From positions 1 through 54,258 of the forward strand of contig SLFU01000155.1 of assembly GCA_007124095.1 (NCBI GenBank): 54,258 nucleotides of DNA, written 5' to 3'. The position numbers and the translations under genes are program-made. This document shows, piece after piece, positions 1 to 9,496 of this stretch; position 1 is the stretch's first letter; every line of letters begins with the position of its first letter. The notes beneath the pieces are model-generated. The model was not told the origin of the DNA. It worked only from the letters and a program-made list of their open reading frames with translations, and did not search any database. The stretch comes from Gemmatimonadota bacterium (GTDB lineage: Bacteria > Gemmatimonadota > Gemmatimonadetes > Longimicrobiales > Gaopeijiaceae).

Positions 1-1069
1 AGACGGTCGAATACGCGAGCACCTTCTTGATATCGTATTGCTGGAGGGCAATCGTAGCGGCGAAGAGCGCGGTCACCGCCCCGATCACGGCCACCGCGGC
101 TGCCCCGACGGGCGCGAGGGCAAAGAGGACGCTCGCTCGAGCCACGAGGTAGACCCCTGCGGTGACCATCGTCGCGGCGTGGATGAGAGCGGAGACCGGA
201 GTGGGTCCGGCCATCGCGTCGGGGAGCCACACGTAGAGCGGAACCTGCGCGCTCTTTCCGATCGCTCCGAGGAGAAGGAACAGGGTCACGGCCGTGACGA
301 TCCCCCCTCCATAGGCAAGGACCTCCGGAGCTTGGTCGAAGATGCCGACGTAGTCGAACGTCCCGAAGCTCACGAAGAGCAAGAAGATCGCGAGGAGAAA
401 TCCGAAGTCCCCGATCCGGTTGACGATGAAGGCCTTCTTGCCCGCATCCGCCTTTTCCCGGTCCTGGAACCAGTATCCGATCAGGAGATACGAGCAGAGC
501 CCCACGCCCTCCCACCCCACGAACATCATGGGGAAGTTCGCCCCCATGACGAGTATCAGCATGAAGAAGACAAAGAGGTTCAGGTACGCGAAGTACCGCG
601 CATACCCGGGATCTTCCTTCATGTAGCCGACGCTGAACACATGGATCAGGAATCCGACCCCGGTGATCACCATCATCATGATCATGGAAAGCTGATCGAG
701 CTGTATGGCCGCATCGATGACGAGGGTCCCCGTGGCCATCCAGGTCCAGTAGCTTCGCACCACCGGCTCCGTCAGCTCGACCCCCAGCATTCCCAGGAAG
801 TTCATCAGGGTGAGGAGGAAGGCGAACCCGATTGTGGCGGGACCGATCCAGGTGGGGAGAGAGCGCGCCAACGGGGAGGATACGCTCGAGGAGGTGTCGC
901 CGGAGCTTCTAACCTGCTCCGCCCCCTGGATGCCGGAGACCAGCGCGAGAGCCCCGTTTGCGAGGAATCCCAGCAGGGGGAGAAGCAGGATCAACCCCGG
1001 AAGGATTGGATCGAAGCCCTCCGGGCCCGCCTGCAGCAGCCCGACCGTCGTCAGTCCGAGACCCGTCAT
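1..1069 (-). CDS. nuoL: NADH-quinone oxidoreductase subunit L (N-terminal part, runs off left edge)
   Basis: This is the largest antiporter-like membrane subunit of complex I and takes part in proton pumping. Reading the minus strand from the ATG at 1069 gives 356 open codons to the window edge, with no stop. The product is very hydrophobic and contains the family signatures MFVGWEGVGLCSYLLIGYW and, near the left edge, LPDAMAGPTPVSALIHAATM followed by VTAGVYL. A polar insert of about 30 residues separates the first two membrane segments. The start lies 4 bases after the nuoK stop, so the two are co-transcribed. Only the C-terminal part is missing; nuoM and nuoN are expected to the left. The identification is secure. 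Confidence 0.95.
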   Translation of the reverse strand, partial: MTGLGLTTVGLLQAGPEGFDPILPGLILLLPLLGFLANGALALVSGIQGAEQVRSSGDTSSSVSSPLARSLPTWIGPATIGFAFLLTLMNFLGMLGVELTEPVVRSYWTWMATGTLVIDAAIQLDQLSMIMMMVITGVGFLIHVFSVGYMKEDPGYARYFAYLNLFVFFMLILVMGANFPMMFVGWEGVGLCSYLLIGYWFQDREKADAGKKAFIVNRIGDFGFLLAIFLLFVSFGTFDYVGIFDQAPEVLAYGGGIVTAVTLFLLLGAIGKSAQVPLYVWLPDAMAGPTPVSALIHAATMVTAGVYLVARASVLFALAPVGAAAVAVIGAVTALFAATIALQQYDIKKVLAYSTV

Positions 1070-1073
1070 GCCC

Positions 1074-1367
1074 TCACCACTTCAATAGGTTGAAGTTGTC
1101 CACGTTGACGGCTTCGAAATGGCGGAAGACCGAAATGATGATCGCGAGCCCCACAGCGGCCTCTGCCGCCGCCACCGTCATGACGAAGAAGACGAAGAGT
1201 TGCCCGTCAATTCCGAGGTATCGAGAAAAGGCGACGAACGAGAGGTTCACTGCGTTGAGCTGGAGCTCGATACACAGGAAGATGATGATCGCATTTCGTC
1301 GAAGCAGGACCCCGAAGGTCCCGATCACGAAGAGGATCGCGCTCAATACCAGTGCTTCGACAAGCAT
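1074..1367 (-). CDS. nuoK: NADH-quinone oxidoreductase subunit K
   Basis: This small three-helix membrane subunit of complex I has 97 residues, close to the family norm of about 100. It carries the conserved acidic residue in the second helix ([20 protein letters not shown]) and a second Glu in [13 protein letters not shown]; both glutamates belong to the proton path in this family. The ATG at 1367 was chosen because it fits NuoK alignments and sits 4 bases after the nuoJ stop. A longer in-frame opening continues upstream inside nuoJ but has no NuoK-like sequence. Confidence 0.95.
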   Translation of the reverse strand: MLVEALVLSAILFVIGTFGVLLRRNAIIIFLCIELQLNAVNLSFVAFSRYLGIDGQLFVFFVMTVAAAEAAVGLAIIISVFRHFEAVNVDNFNLLKW

Positions 1368-1371
1368 CGCG

Positions 1372-1896
1372 TCAGGCTCTCTTCTTGGCGAGGGCGACCG
1401 CTCCCACCAGTGCGACAAGCAGGAGAATGGCCACGAGTTCGAAGGCCACCACGTATTCGGTATAGAGCGGACGGGCGATCGCACCCACGATTCCCTGCTC
1501 CGCGAGGAGTTGATCCATTCCCTCAGGTCCCGGGAACTGCTGGTAAATGGGGTTGTCCGCAGCTCCCCGGAACTGGCGCGCGAGGAAGCCGGCGATCGCT
1601 CCGGAAGTCGCGAAGGCGACGAAGGCACCCAGGCCACTCCGGATGTCGGCCTTGTAGTCATGCCCCAGGTTCAGGAGCATGATCACAAAGAGGAAGAGGA
1701 CCATGATGGCCCCGGCATACACGATCACCTGGATCGCCGCGAGGAAGTGGGCCTCGAAGAGCACGAAGATCCCCGCCACCGCCCCCAGAGTCCCCACCAT
1801 GAAGAGGAGGCTGGATACCGGGTTCTTCTGCAGGACGACCCCGAAGGCACCCCCCACCGCCATGGCGGCGAACACGAAGAAGAGTACGTCAACCAT
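1372..1896 (-). CDS. nuoJ: NADH-quinone oxidoreductase subunit J
   Basis: This is the five-helix membrane subunit of complex I, 174 residues, within the usual length. It begins [20 protein letters not shown] and has the conserved stretch [20 protein letters not shown], the third-helix region with a pi-bulge in solved complex I structures. A more polar loop of about 45 residues precedes the last helix, which ends in AKKRA. It follows nuoI after 12 bases and precedes nuoK by 4 bases. Confidence 0.95.
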   Translation of the reverse strand: MVDVLFFVFAAMAVGGAFGVVLQKNPVSSLLFMVGTLGAVAGIFVLFEAHFLAAIQVIVYAGAIMVLFLFVIMLLNLGHDYKADIRSGLGAFVAFATSGAIAGFLARQFRGAADNPIYQQFPGPEGMDQLLAEQGIVGAIARPLYTEYVVAFELVAILLLVALVGAVALAKKRA

Positions 1897-1908
1897 TGGG
1901 GGTGCGCC

Positions 1909-2409
1909 TCATTCGGAGCGGGGGTCGGACGGATCCCACAGGAGGGTGCTGGGATGATCCTGCTCCATCAGTCGATCCAGATCGTATACGAAGCGCTCGC
2001 GGGTGTACTCGGCGTTCTCGAAGTGGACCCCCACGTGGATGGCCTCCACGGGACAGACCTCCTGGCACATCCCGCAGAAGATGCAACGGAACTCGTCGAT
2101 CTCGTAGACGATGGGGTAGCGATTTCCCATGTCGTCCTCCCCACCCACGAGCCGGATGCAGTTCGCCGGGCACACCGTGGGGCAGAGGCCACATGCGACG
2201 CACTTCGGCCGTCCGTCCGCATGGGTCTCCATGACATGAGTGCCCCGCCACCGGGGTGAGATCTCGGGCTCCTCCTCTGGATACTGTACGGTCACCGTGC
2301 CGGGCCTGATCAAGTGCTTGAACGTCAGCTGCATGCCCTTGAGCGTCGCCCTGAGATAGGAGGTCTTCCCCGCCTCCGGGCGTCGCATGACCTTTACCGT
2401 GGCTGCCAT
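1909..2409 (-). CDS. nuoI: NADH-quinone oxidoreductase subunit I, 8Fe ferredoxin
   Basis: This peripheral-arm subunit carries clusters N6a and N6b on the way from NuoG/NuoB to quinone. The protein has 166 residues. Two CxxCxxCxxxCP motifs are visible: C70-C73-C76-C80 (CVACGLCPTVCP) and C109-C112-C115-C119 (CIFCGMCQEVCP). The N-terminal helix region TLKGMQLTFKHLIRPGTVT is typical of the membrane-associated part. The ATG at 2409 lies 43 bases after the nuoH stop, one of the wider gaps in the operon. Confidence 0.97.
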   Translation of the reverse strand: MAATVKVMRRPEAGKTSYLRATLKGMQLTFKHLIRPGTVTVQYPEEEPEISPRWRGTHVMETHADGRPKCVACGLCPTVCPANCIRLVGGEDDMGNRYPIVYEIDEFRCIFCGMCQEVCPVEAIHVGVHFENAEYTRERFVYDLDRLMEQDHPSTLLWDPSDPRSE

Positions 2410-2452
2410 AGAACTACTCCCCTCGGATACTCGAAATGATCATCGGTCCCAC

Positions 2453-3766
2453 TCATCGCTCGACCGGGCCGACCGGAAGTTCGTGGGCGGCGCCCGCCCC
2501 CCGAGTGAACTCCCGGTCGAGCTTCGCCCGCATCCGATCCGCCCTGGCCGCGGAGCCGCCACCGATGACCCGGTCGCGATCGACCACGAAGACGAAGAAG
2601 AGCGTCGCCGCCCCGCTCAACACCGTGAGGATCGCTCCGAACAGGAAACCCTCCACACCCAACTGATCCAGGGTGAGAATTGCGGCGGCGATCCCGATCA
2701 CATAGGCGAGAGCGGTCGGAAGCATGACCTTCCAGCCGAGATGCATCACCTGGTCGTATCGGAAGCGGGGGAGGGTCCAACGAACCCAGATGAAGACGAA
2801 GGCGAAGAATGCCGTCTTCAGAGCGAAGGAGAGGAAGGTCAGGAGTGTCTTCCACCAAGCCGGGTTCGCGGCGATCGGCTCCCCGGCTGCCGTGAAGCCG
2901 GAGATGAGAGCCCCTTGGTACCAGAACATGTGGTCTCCCGCCCAGAACGGAACGCTCCATCCACCCAGGAACAGAGTGGCCATGAGCGCTGATGCGGTCA
3001 GGATATGGGCGTACTCGGCGATGAAGAACATCGAGAACTTCATTCCGGAGTACTCGGTGTGATAGCCCGTGATCAGCTCGGATTCCGCCTCGGGGAGGTC
3101 GAAGGGGAGCCGGTTCGTCTCCGCGAAGGCCGAGACCACGAAGAGGACGAAGGCGAGCGAGAGCGGAAGAAGATACCAGAACCCCAGCTGCTGCTGCTGC
3201 CATACGACCTCGGTGAGCGTGACGTTCCCGGCCAGCATAAGGACCGGGATGAGAGAGAGCCCGAGGGCCACCTCGTAACTCACCATCTGGGCCGACGAAC
3301 GAACCCCGCCCAGGAATGCGTACTTGTTGTTCGACGACCACCCGGCCAGAAACAGCCCGTAGACTCCCAACGAAGCAAGCGCCAGCACGAAGAGGACTCC
3401 AATGGGGATGTCCGCCACGATCATGTCGACCACTCCCCAGGGAGTCGTCAGCGGTGCCGCGAAGGGAATCACCGCGAAAGCGACGAGGGCCGGGATGATC
3501 GAGAGCGCTGGAGCGAGGATGAAGAAGGTGCGGTTCGCCGTGGCCGGCATCGTCTCCTCTTTCAGGATGTTCTTGATGCCGTCCGCGATCGGCTGGAGGA
3601 GCCCGAAGGGGCCAACCCGGTTCGGACCGAGCCGGTCCTGGATGAAGGCCGACACCCGGCGCTCGGCCAACGTCATATAGGCGACCGCCACCATGAGACC
3701 CGTGAACACCAGCATTACTTTGGCCCAGGAGGCAATCCAGAAGGCCGTGGGGGAAAGCTCGGTCAT
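2453..3766 (-). CDS. nuoH: NADH-quinone oxidoreductase subunit H
   Basis: This membrane subunit forms much of the quinone chamber and couples the two arms of complex I. The N-terminal part has the hallmark TLAERRVSAFIQDRLGPNRV and then GLLQPIADGIKNILKEE; later segments include AFAETNRLPFDLPEAESELI, also conserved. At 437 residues it is clearly longer than the usual 320-350. The excess includes a polar, charged tail of about 45 residues after the last helix (from VVDRDRVIGGG to the end). The ATG at 3766 overlaps the nuoG stop by 4 bases. Confidence 0.96.
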   Translation of the reverse strand: MTELSPTAFWIASWAKVMLVFTGLMVAVAYMTLAERRVSAFIQDRLGPNRVGPFGLLQPIADGIKNILKEETMPATANRTFFILAPALSIIPALVAFAVIPFAAPLTTPWGVVDMIVADIPIGVLFVLALASLGVYGLFLAGWSSNNKYAFLGGVRSSAQMVSYEVALGLSLIPVLMLAGNVTLTEVVWQQQQLGFWYLLPLSLAFVLFVVSAFAETNRLPFDLPEAESELITGYHTEYSGMKFSMFFIAEYAHILTASALMATLFLGGWSVPFWAGDHMFWYQGALISGFTAAGEPIAANPAWWKTLLTFLSFALKTAFFAFVFIWVRWTLPRFRYDQVMHLGWKVMLPTALAYVIGIAAAILTLDQLGVEGFLFGAILTVLSGAATLFFVFVVDRDRVIGGGSAARADRMRAKLDREFTRGAGAAHELPVGPVER

Positions 3767-5385
3767 GACCTCAGCTTCCCGCCCGGGAGGGTGACCGGCT
3801 CGTTCACGAGCGCACCCCGGGTTCCAATCGATTCGTAGGTGAGCCCCTGGAACTCGGGTGCGAGCTCCCCGGCTCTGACGAACGCCTCATCCGCCCCGGA
3901 GGGTGGTGTCGTTCCATTGAGGTGAGCCGCCAGTAGGCTCAGCGGGAGCCACGCCGGCCGTGCCGCGCCTGGTCCCTGCAGCGCCGGCCAGAACCTCTGG
4001 ACCCGCCCTTCGTAGTTCGTGAAGGTCCCTTCCTCCTCCGCGTGGGTCGTGATCGGCATGACGACATCCGCCTCGGCGGCTGCCGGTGGGAAATGGCTTC
4101 CGAGATAGAGGTAAAGGGACGCGTGCGCACCGAAGTCGGACTCCAGGTCGGTGAGGTCGTCGCCCAGGACGATCAGGGTGCCCGAGTGATCCTTGAGCTC
4201 CTCGAGTCCCCCGGTACCGTCTTCTTCCCCGACCCGAGACAACCCGAGGAGCTCGGCGCCCCTCCGGTTCGGGACGAGGTCCCTCCTCCGTGTGAGCTTC
4301 GGAAAGCCCGGGAGGGGAATCTCCTCATCGGCCCTGGGCGACCGAAAGACGATCTCTCCGCCCCCAAGGCCCTGTACCAGATAGACCAACGCCGCAAGAG
4401 CCTCGTTCGACGCAAAGGGGGAGGCTAGCGCGCGCACGGGCGCCGCGCCGTCCGCCATCCGGGTGAAGATCGGTTCGAGAACCCCGGGCCAATCAGTCGC
4501 CTCGTGCCCGCCTGCCCCCCTCTGGAGGGGAGCCTCGATTCGATCTCCCCGGTTCATCCACTCGTAGCGATGCCGGCCATAGTCGCACATCCAGTACTGG
4601 TTCACATCCAGATTGGGACGGGGCTTGAGCCGCTGAACGAGGTTGTCTCGGGTCTGCAGATCGATGTTGCATCCCTGGGAGCAATTGGGGCAGACAGACG
4701 GCGTGTGGTCGAGGTCCCAGGCACGCGCCTTGTGGAGGAAATCCTTTGAAACGAGCGCCCCGACGGGGCAGATGTCCACGATGTTCCCGGCGTAGGGGGC
4801 CCCTTCCACACCTTCCTCGAAGAAGGTATCGATGATCGAACGATTCCCCCTCTCGACCACGGTGAGCCTCGGGTCCTGCGCCATCTCGTCCATGAACCGG
4901 ACACACCGCGTGCACATGACGCACCGGTCCCCGTAGAAGAGGACATCGCCCCCGAAGTCGTCGCGGCCGAACACCCGCTTCGGTTCCCGACTGCGACCGT
5001 GCTTCCTTCCCTCCTCGAAGACGTAGTCCTGGAGCTTGCACTCCCCCGACTGATCGCAGATCGGACAGTCGAGGGGATGGTTGGCCAGGTAGAATTCCAG
5101 GACGCCCTGGCGCATCCCCTTGGCGGATGCACTCTCCGTGTGGACGACCTGTCCGTCTTGAACGTCGGTGATGCAGGAGGGTGCGAGCTTGGGGGCGCCT
5201 TCGACCTCAACCAGGCAAAGGCGGCACTGAGCGGGGGCCGAAAGCCCCGGGTGATAGCAGTAGTGGGGGATGCGATTGCCCACAGCCTCAGCCGCCTGGA
5301 GAATCGTCGTCCCCTTCGGAACCGTGACCTCCCGACCATCGATGGTCAGGGTGACGATATCCTGTTTCTGTCCGTTCTCGCCCAT
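3763..5385 (-). CDS. nuoG: NADH-quinone oxidoreductase subunit G, short form
   Basis: This peripheral-arm subunit carries several iron-sulfur clusters. From the ATG at 5385 the protein has 540 residues. In order it shows a 2Fe-2S ferredoxin domain (HYCYHPGLSAPAQCRLC), the His/Cys motif HPLDCPICDQSGEC, the 4Fe-4S motif CVMCTRCVRF followed by CPVGAL, and CPNCSQGCN, the extra 4Fe-4S site of the molybdopterin-like domain. The molybdopterin-oxidoreductase-like region is strongly abbreviated, since classical NuoG proteins have about 780-910 residues. The frame stays open to 5757, but that extension is Arg/Gly-rich and unlike NuoG. The stop overlaps the nuoH start by 4 bases; 125 bases separate it from nuoF. 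Confidence 0.94.
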   Translation of the reverse strand: MGENGQKQDIVTLTIDGREVTVPKGTTILQAAEAVGNRIPHYCYHPGLSAPAQCRLCLVEVEGAPKLAPSCITDVQDGQVVHTESASAKGMRQGVLEFYLANHPLDCPICDQSGECKLQDYVFEEGRKHGRSREPKRVFGRDDFGGDVLFYGDRCVMCTRCVRFMDEMAQDPRLTVVERGNRSIIDTFFEEGVEGAPYAGNIVDICPVGALVSKDFLHKARAWDLDHTPSVCPNCSQGCNIDLQTRDNLVQRLKPRPNLDVNQYWMCDYGRHRYEWMNRGDRIEAPLQRGAGGHEATDWPGVLEPIFTRMADGAAPVRALASPFASNEALAALVYLVQGLGGGEIVFRSPRADEEIPLPGFPKLTRRRDLVPNRRGAELLGLSRVGEEDGTGGLEELKDHSGTLIVLGDDLTDLESDFGAHASLYLYLGSHFPPAAAEADVVMPITTHAEEEGTFTNYEGRVQRFWPALQGPGAARPAWLPLSLLAAHLNGTTPPSGADEAFVRAGELAPEFQGLTYESIGTRGALVNEPVTLPGGKLRS

Positions 5386-5510
5386 ACCTGTACCGCGTTC
5401 TCGGGTCTCGGCGGAAGAGAGATTCCTCCTCTCGAAGCCCTGGGAATCTGTTGTGGTTTCTCCGGTTCGTCCATGGCCGGCCAATCCGGTCACGGGCGCA
5501 CCAACTCGAT

Positions 5511-6803
5511 TCAGCCTGCGCCGACGGCCTCGCCCCGTCGAATCAGCGCCAGATAATCGTCCCGGAACTTCTCGATCGACGAGATCACCGGAGCCGCTGC
5601 GGAATCGGAGAGGACGCAGATCGTGGTCCCTGTCATCTGCTTCCCAAGATCGACGAGGGTATCCAGATCCTCTTCCGTCCCCTTCCCCTTCTCGATCCGG
5701 AGCAGGATCCGCGAGAGCCAGGTCGTGCCTTCGCGGCACGGGGTGCACTGCCCGCACGACTCGTGGGCGAAAAAGTCCACCGTGCGACGGACCTGCTTCA
5801 CGATATTCGTGCGGTCATCCATCACCATCACCGATGCACAGCCCAGCATCGACCCCTTCTCGATCACACCCTCGTAGTCGAGCGTGCACCCGGCGCAGTC
5901 GTCGGCATCCAGGAAAGGGACCGAGCTGCCCCCGGGGATCACGGCCTTCAACGTTCGTCCTTCCTCGAAGCCCCCACAGACGTCATAGAGGAGATCTTCA
6001 AGAGGGAAGCCCATCGGGAGCTCGAAATTCCCCCTCCTCCGAACATGGCCGCTCACGCAAAAGAGTTTCGTGCCCGGGCTCTTCTCCGTCCCCCACTGGC
6101 GGTACCACTCCCCGCCGTGAGCAATGATATGCGGCACCGCACAGAGGGTCTCGACGTTGTTGATCGTAGAGGGCTTCCCGAAGGCACCGATCGCCGCGGG
6201 AAAGGGCGGCTTCACCCGCGGGAGGCCCCTGCGACCTTCGAGAGACTCCATCAGGGCGGTCTCCTCTCCACAGATGTAGGCGCCCGCCCCCTGATGGACC
6301 GTCACGTCGATGGAGACTCCGGATCCCAGGATGTCCTCCCCGGCCAGCCCCGCCTCATACGCTTCCTCCACGGCTCGGGCGACCACCTGATTCGTCTCGA
6401 AGAACTCGCCTCTGCAGTAGATGTAGACATGCTCGGCCTGAATTGCGTAGGCGGCAATCAAGCATCCCTCGATGACCTGGTGGGGAGTCCATCGCATCAG
6501 CTCCCGGTCCTTGAAGGTCCCCGGCTCGGATTCGTCGGCATTGCAGAGGAGATAGTGCGGCCCCCGCTTTTCCTGGGGCATGAAAGACCACTTGACCCCG
6601 GTCGGAAAGCCCGCCCCCCCGCGCCCGCGGAGCCCGGAAGCCTTCACCTCCTCGATCACGCTCTCGCGACCGACTTCGAGTGCCTTTGTCAGGCCCTCGT
6701 ATCCGCCCAGCGTCTTCCAGCCCTCGAGGGTTCGCGTCGCGGGCTCGCCGAAGCCCCGACTCAGCACGCGGACCTCCCGCTCGTGGGTGTAGGGATACGC
6801 CAT
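5511..6803 (-). CDS. nuoF: NADH-quinone oxidoreductase subunit F, NADH/FMN-binding
   Basis: This is the NADH-oxidising subunit that holds FMN and cluster N3. The protein has 430 residues, normal for the family. The FMN-binding GRGGAGFPTG lies at residues 60-69, and the nucleotide-binding GAGAYICGEETAL near the middle. The N3 ligands are seen as SCGQCTPC (C350, C353, C356) and a distant Cys at about 396. It starts one base after nuoE ends, as expected for a nuoEF pair that works as the NADH dehydrogenase module. Confidence 0.98.
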   Translation of the reverse strand: MAYPYTHEREVRVLSRGFGEPATRTLEGWKTLGGYEGLTKALEVGRESVIEEVKASGLRGRGGAGFPTGVKWSFMPQEKRGPHYLLCNADESEPGTFKDRELMRWTPHQVIEGCLIAAYAIQAEHVYIYCRGEFFETNQVVARAVEEAYEAGLAGEDILGSGVSIDVTVHQGAGAYICGEETALMESLEGRRGLPRVKPPFPAAIGAFGKPSTINNVETLCAVPHIIAHGGEWYRQWGTEKSPGTKLFCVSGHVRRRGNFELPMGFPLEDLLYDVCGGFEEGRTLKAVIPGGSSVPFLDADDCAGCTLDYEGVIEKGSMLGCASVMVMDDRTNIVKQVRRTVDFFAHESCGQCTPCREGTTWLSRILLRIEKGKGTEEDLDTLVDLGKQMTGTTICVLSDSAAAPVISSIEKFRDDYLALIRRGEAVGAG

Positions 6804-6804
6804 C

Positions 6805-7488
6805 CTAGTCCCCTCCCTCGTCCCTCAGGTGTTCCAGAAGGCCGGGGACATCCCCGGCACCGATGCTTTCGTAGTACCGGGAGTTGATTTGAACCGCCGT
6901 GGGGAAGCCGCACGCCGCCAGGCATTCGACCTCCATCACGGTGAAAAGACCATCGGAGGAGGTTTCCCCAAGCTCGGTTCCGGTGTTCTCGAGAAAGGCT
7001 TCGAGCACATCGTCCGCCCCACAGAGGTTGCACGAGACATTGGTGCAGACCTGGATGAGAAAGCGACCGACGGGGCGCTTGTTGTACATCGTGTAGAAGG
7101 TGGTCACCCCGCGCACGTAAGCGTCGGAGAGGCCGAGGAGCGCTCCAACCTCTCTCATCGTCTCCTGCGAGATGTGCCCTCGAAGCTCCTGGGCGAGGTT
7201 AAGGACGGGAAGCAGAGCGCCCCGCATGTCGGGGTAGCGGGAGAGAATCTTCTCGTAGCGCTCCCTGTAGGGCCCCTCGAAGAGGGGGGCGTCAGGGGTC
7301 TTGTCCTCGAGCATGAACGGGTAGCTCGGGGCCCGAGAGGGATGGCCCCCATCCGCGGGACGAGAGCCCACGTACTCGTCTCCCCGCACCTCCGCCTCGG
7401 AGAGGTCGAATTCCCCGGTGTTGCCGGCCCAGCCGGGGTTGCGAAACGGGACCGACGCCCGCTCCGGGCCCTTCTTCGTCTCACTCAC
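6805..7488 (-). CDS. nuoE: NADH-quinone oxidoreductase subunit E, 2Fe-2S
   Basis: This is the thioredoxin-like 24-kDa subunit carrying the off-pathway cluster N1a. The four ligands are visible as C148-x4-C153 (CTNVSC) and C189-x3-C193 (CLAACGFPTAV). At 227 residues it is longer than the usual 160-180, because about 60 residues of low-complexity polar sequence precede the conserved domain, which begins near residue 72. The stop of nuoD overlaps this start by 4 bases, which supports the ATG at 7488 and hence the N-terminal extension. Confidence 0.96.
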   Translation of the reverse strand: MSETKKGPERASVPFRNPGWAGNTGEFDLSEAEVRGDEYVGSRPADGGHPSRAPSYPFMLEDKTPDAPLFEGPYRERYEKILSRYPDMRGALLPVLNLAQELRGHISQETMREVGALLGLSDAYVRGVTTFYTMYNKRPVGRFLIQVCTNVSCNLCGADDVLEAFLENTGTELGETSSDGLFTVMEVECLAACGFPTAVQINSRYYESIGAGDVPGLLEHLRDEGGD

Positions 7489-8762
7489 CTGTCGATCTCT
7501 CCCAGCACGATGTCCAGACTTGCATTGACCACGATTACGTCGGCCAGCAGACCGCCCTCGACCAGCTTGGGGATCACGGACAAGTTGACGAAGGAGGGGG
7601 GCCGGACCCGCCAGCGCACCGGCTTGGATCCGCCGTCGCTCACGACGTACATTCCCAACTCGCCCTTCGAGCCCTCGATCGGGAGGTATGACTCGCCCGG
7701 AGGCGACTTCACTCCCTCCATCACCAGCTTGAAATGGTGGATCATGGACTCCATGTCGTTCATGCAGTCCGTCTTCGACGGGAGGATCACCCGGGGGTCA
7801 TCCACGTTGATCGGACCGTCGGGGAGCCGGTCCAGCGCCTGGTGGAGTAACCGGCAGCTCTGCCTCATTTCCTCCATCCGCACCAGATACCGGTCGTAGC
7901 AATCCCCGTGTTCTCCGATCGGTACGTCGAAATCGTACGTTTCATAGTCGTAGTAGGGCCGGTCCTTCCGCACATCGTAGGGAACACCCGAAGCTCGCAG
8001 ATTCGGACCGGAGAACCCCGAGTTGATGGCCTCCTCCCCCGAAATCTCTCCAACCCCCTGGGTCCGGCCGGCATGGATCCCGTTGTTCGTCAGGAGAGTG
8101 TCGATCTCGTCCAGGGTCCTGGGAAGGGTGTCGGCAAATTCCCGAACACCGTCCGTCCAGCCCTCCGGCAGATCCGCCAGCATCCCCCCGATGCGAGTCG
8201 CGGAAGTGGTGATTCGGGCACCGACGTACCGGTCGTGGAGTTGATAGACCCTCTCACGCTCCTGAAAGGCGTAAAGGAAGGGGGTGAAGGCACCCACGTC
8301 GATCGCCCACGTGCCCAGCCAGAGGAGGTGGGAAAAGATCCGGTCCAGCTCCATGCAGATGACCCGGACTACCTTGCATCGCTCAGTCACCTCGACACCC
8401 ATCATCTTTTCTACGGCCATCACGAAGGCGCAGTTGTAGATGAGCGGGGCGAGGTAGTCCATTCGGTCGGTGAGGGGAACGATCTGGTTCCAGTCCCGGT
8501 ACTCACCCAACTTTTCGAAGGAGGAATGGAGGTAGCCGATGTGGGGGATGCAGCGGACCACCGTTTCCCCGTCGAGTTCGAGGACCAGCCGGAGCACCCC
8601 GTGGGTGGCGGGGTGCTGCGGCCCGACGTTGATCAGCATGTTCTCCGAACCGAAGTCGGGTTCCACCACGTCGGTCGGCATCAGCGGGCCTTCCTGTGCC
8701 CGGAAGTCCATCCCCAGCTCGGGCGTTCGGGAGACCTCGTATTCTACGGTTCGTTTCGACAT
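7485..8762 (-). CDS. nuoD: NADH-quinone oxidoreductase subunit D
   Basis: This 49-kDa-type subunit forms the quinone-reduction site with NuoB. From the ATG at 8762 the protein has 425 residues. It contains NVGPQHPATHGVLRLVLELD, whose HPATHG loop lines the quinone pocket, and the family stretches IPHIGYLHSSFEKLGEYRDW and RITTSATRIGGMLADLP. The frame extends 46 codons further upstream into nuoC, but that part is an Arg-rich shadow of nuoC. The chosen start is 8 bases after nuoC, and the stop overlaps nuoE. NuoC and NuoD are separate here, unlike the fused NuoCD of enterobacteria. Confidence 0.97.
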   Translation of the reverse strand: MSKRTVEYEVSRTPELGMDFRAQEGPLMPTDVVEPDFGSENMLINVGPQHPATHGVLRLVLELDGETVVRCIPHIGYLHSSFEKLGEYRDWNQIVPLTDRMDYLAPLIYNCAFVMAVEKMMGVEVTERCKVVRVICMELDRIFSHLLWLGTWAIDVGAFTPFLYAFQERERVYQLHDRYVGARITTSATRIGGMLADLPEGWTDGVREFADTLPRTLDEIDTLLTNNGIHAGRTQGVGEISGEEAINSGFSGPNLRASGVPYDVRKDRPYYDYETYDFDVPIGEHGDCYDRYLVRMEEMRQSCRLLHQALDRLPDGPINVDDPRVILPSKTDCMNDMESMIHHFKLVMEGVKSPPGESYLPIEGSKGELGMYVVSDGGSKPVRWRVRPPSFVNLSVIPKLVEGGLLADVIVVNASLDIVLGEIDR

Positions 8763-8770
8763 GGGTGGCC

Positions 8771-9496
8771 CTAGTCCGTTTCCTGCCTGGCGTCGCCTCC
8801 GGCCGGCTCGGTGTCCATACGGTCTTTCGACTCTTTGGAATCGCGGGCCGACCGGCGGGGATCGGCGCTCGGCTCGGTGCCCCCACCCACTTCCTGCCAA
8901 TGGACCACCTGGGGCTCGCGACCCGAATCGAACTCCTCGGGAATGTAGTAGTCCTCTGGTTCCTGGGAGAGGGCCCGACGCGTCTGCTCCGCCCGTGAGA
9001 ACCGTCCCCTCAGGGGAAAATCCTTTCGCAACGGATGCCCCTCGGCATATCGCTCCGGCATGAGGATCCGCCGTAGATCCGGGTGATCCCGGAAGACGAC
9101 CCCGAACATGTCATAGACCTCCCGCTCCAACCAGTTCGCCGCGTCCCAGAGCGGCACAGCCGAATCGATCTCCAGATCCGAAAGCGGGAGCTCGGCCTTC
9201 ACCCGGAGCGCTCGTCGGTGAGTAATCGAGAAGAGCTGATAGACCACCTGAATCGGACGCCCTCCGCCGTAGTCCACCGCCGTCACATCCGACAGGTAGT
9301 TGTAGAAGTGGTCCGGGTCTTCCTTGAGCCACCTCAGAATTTCCAGGATCCGGGAGGGGGTGACGTATATCACGTGCTCGTCTCCCGCCACGACCTCGTG
9401 TCGGAGGATCGCCTCCGAGAAGCGCTCCTGGACGGCGGTCACCGATGGATGGGTGAGCGCGCCCCCGTCAACCTCTCTCCCCTCGACTCCGCTCAC
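8771..9496 (-). CDS. nuoC: NADH-quinone oxidoreductase subunit C
   Basis: This 30-kDa-type peripheral subunit supports NuoD and NuoB. The protein has 241 residues. The family signature [20 protein letters not shown], followed by [21 protein letters not shown], lies in the second half. The last 50 or so residues (from [14 protein letters not shown]) are a charged, probably disordered tail that the family does not require. The stop of nuoB overlaps this start by 4 bases. Confidence 0.96.
   Translation of the reverse strand: MSGVEGREVDGGALTHPSVTAVQERFSEAILRHEVVAGDEHVIYVTPSRILEILRWLKEDPDHFYNYLSDVTAVDYGGGRPIQVVYQLFSITHRRALRVKAELPLSDLEIDSAVPLWDAANWLEREVYDMFGVVFRDHPDLRRILMPERYAEGHPLRKDFPLRGRFSRAEQTRRALSQEPEDYYIPEEFDSGREPQVVHWQEVGGGTEPSADPRRSARDSKESKDRMDTEPAGGDARQETD

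Noticed and set aside
38-2259. Long plus-strand open frames opposite nuoL, nuoK and nuoJ
   Set aside because: Their products are rich in Arg, Glu, His and Gly without domain motifs, and the opposite strand encodes well-conserved complex I subunits. They arise from high GC at third codon positions.
5386-5510. Strong AGAGGAGGAA ribosome-binding-like sequence between nuoF and nuoG
   Set aside because: No start codon lies at the right distance after it on the minus strand, so it does not define another gene start.
5386-5757. N-terminal extension of nuoG
   Set aside because: The frame stays open, but the added residues are Arg/Gly/Thr-rich and unlike any NuoG, and part of the extension overlaps nuoF.
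5451-6887. 478-codon plus-strand open frame opposite nuoF
   Set aside because: It mirrors nuoF codon for codon, has no recognisable motif and no ribosome binding site.
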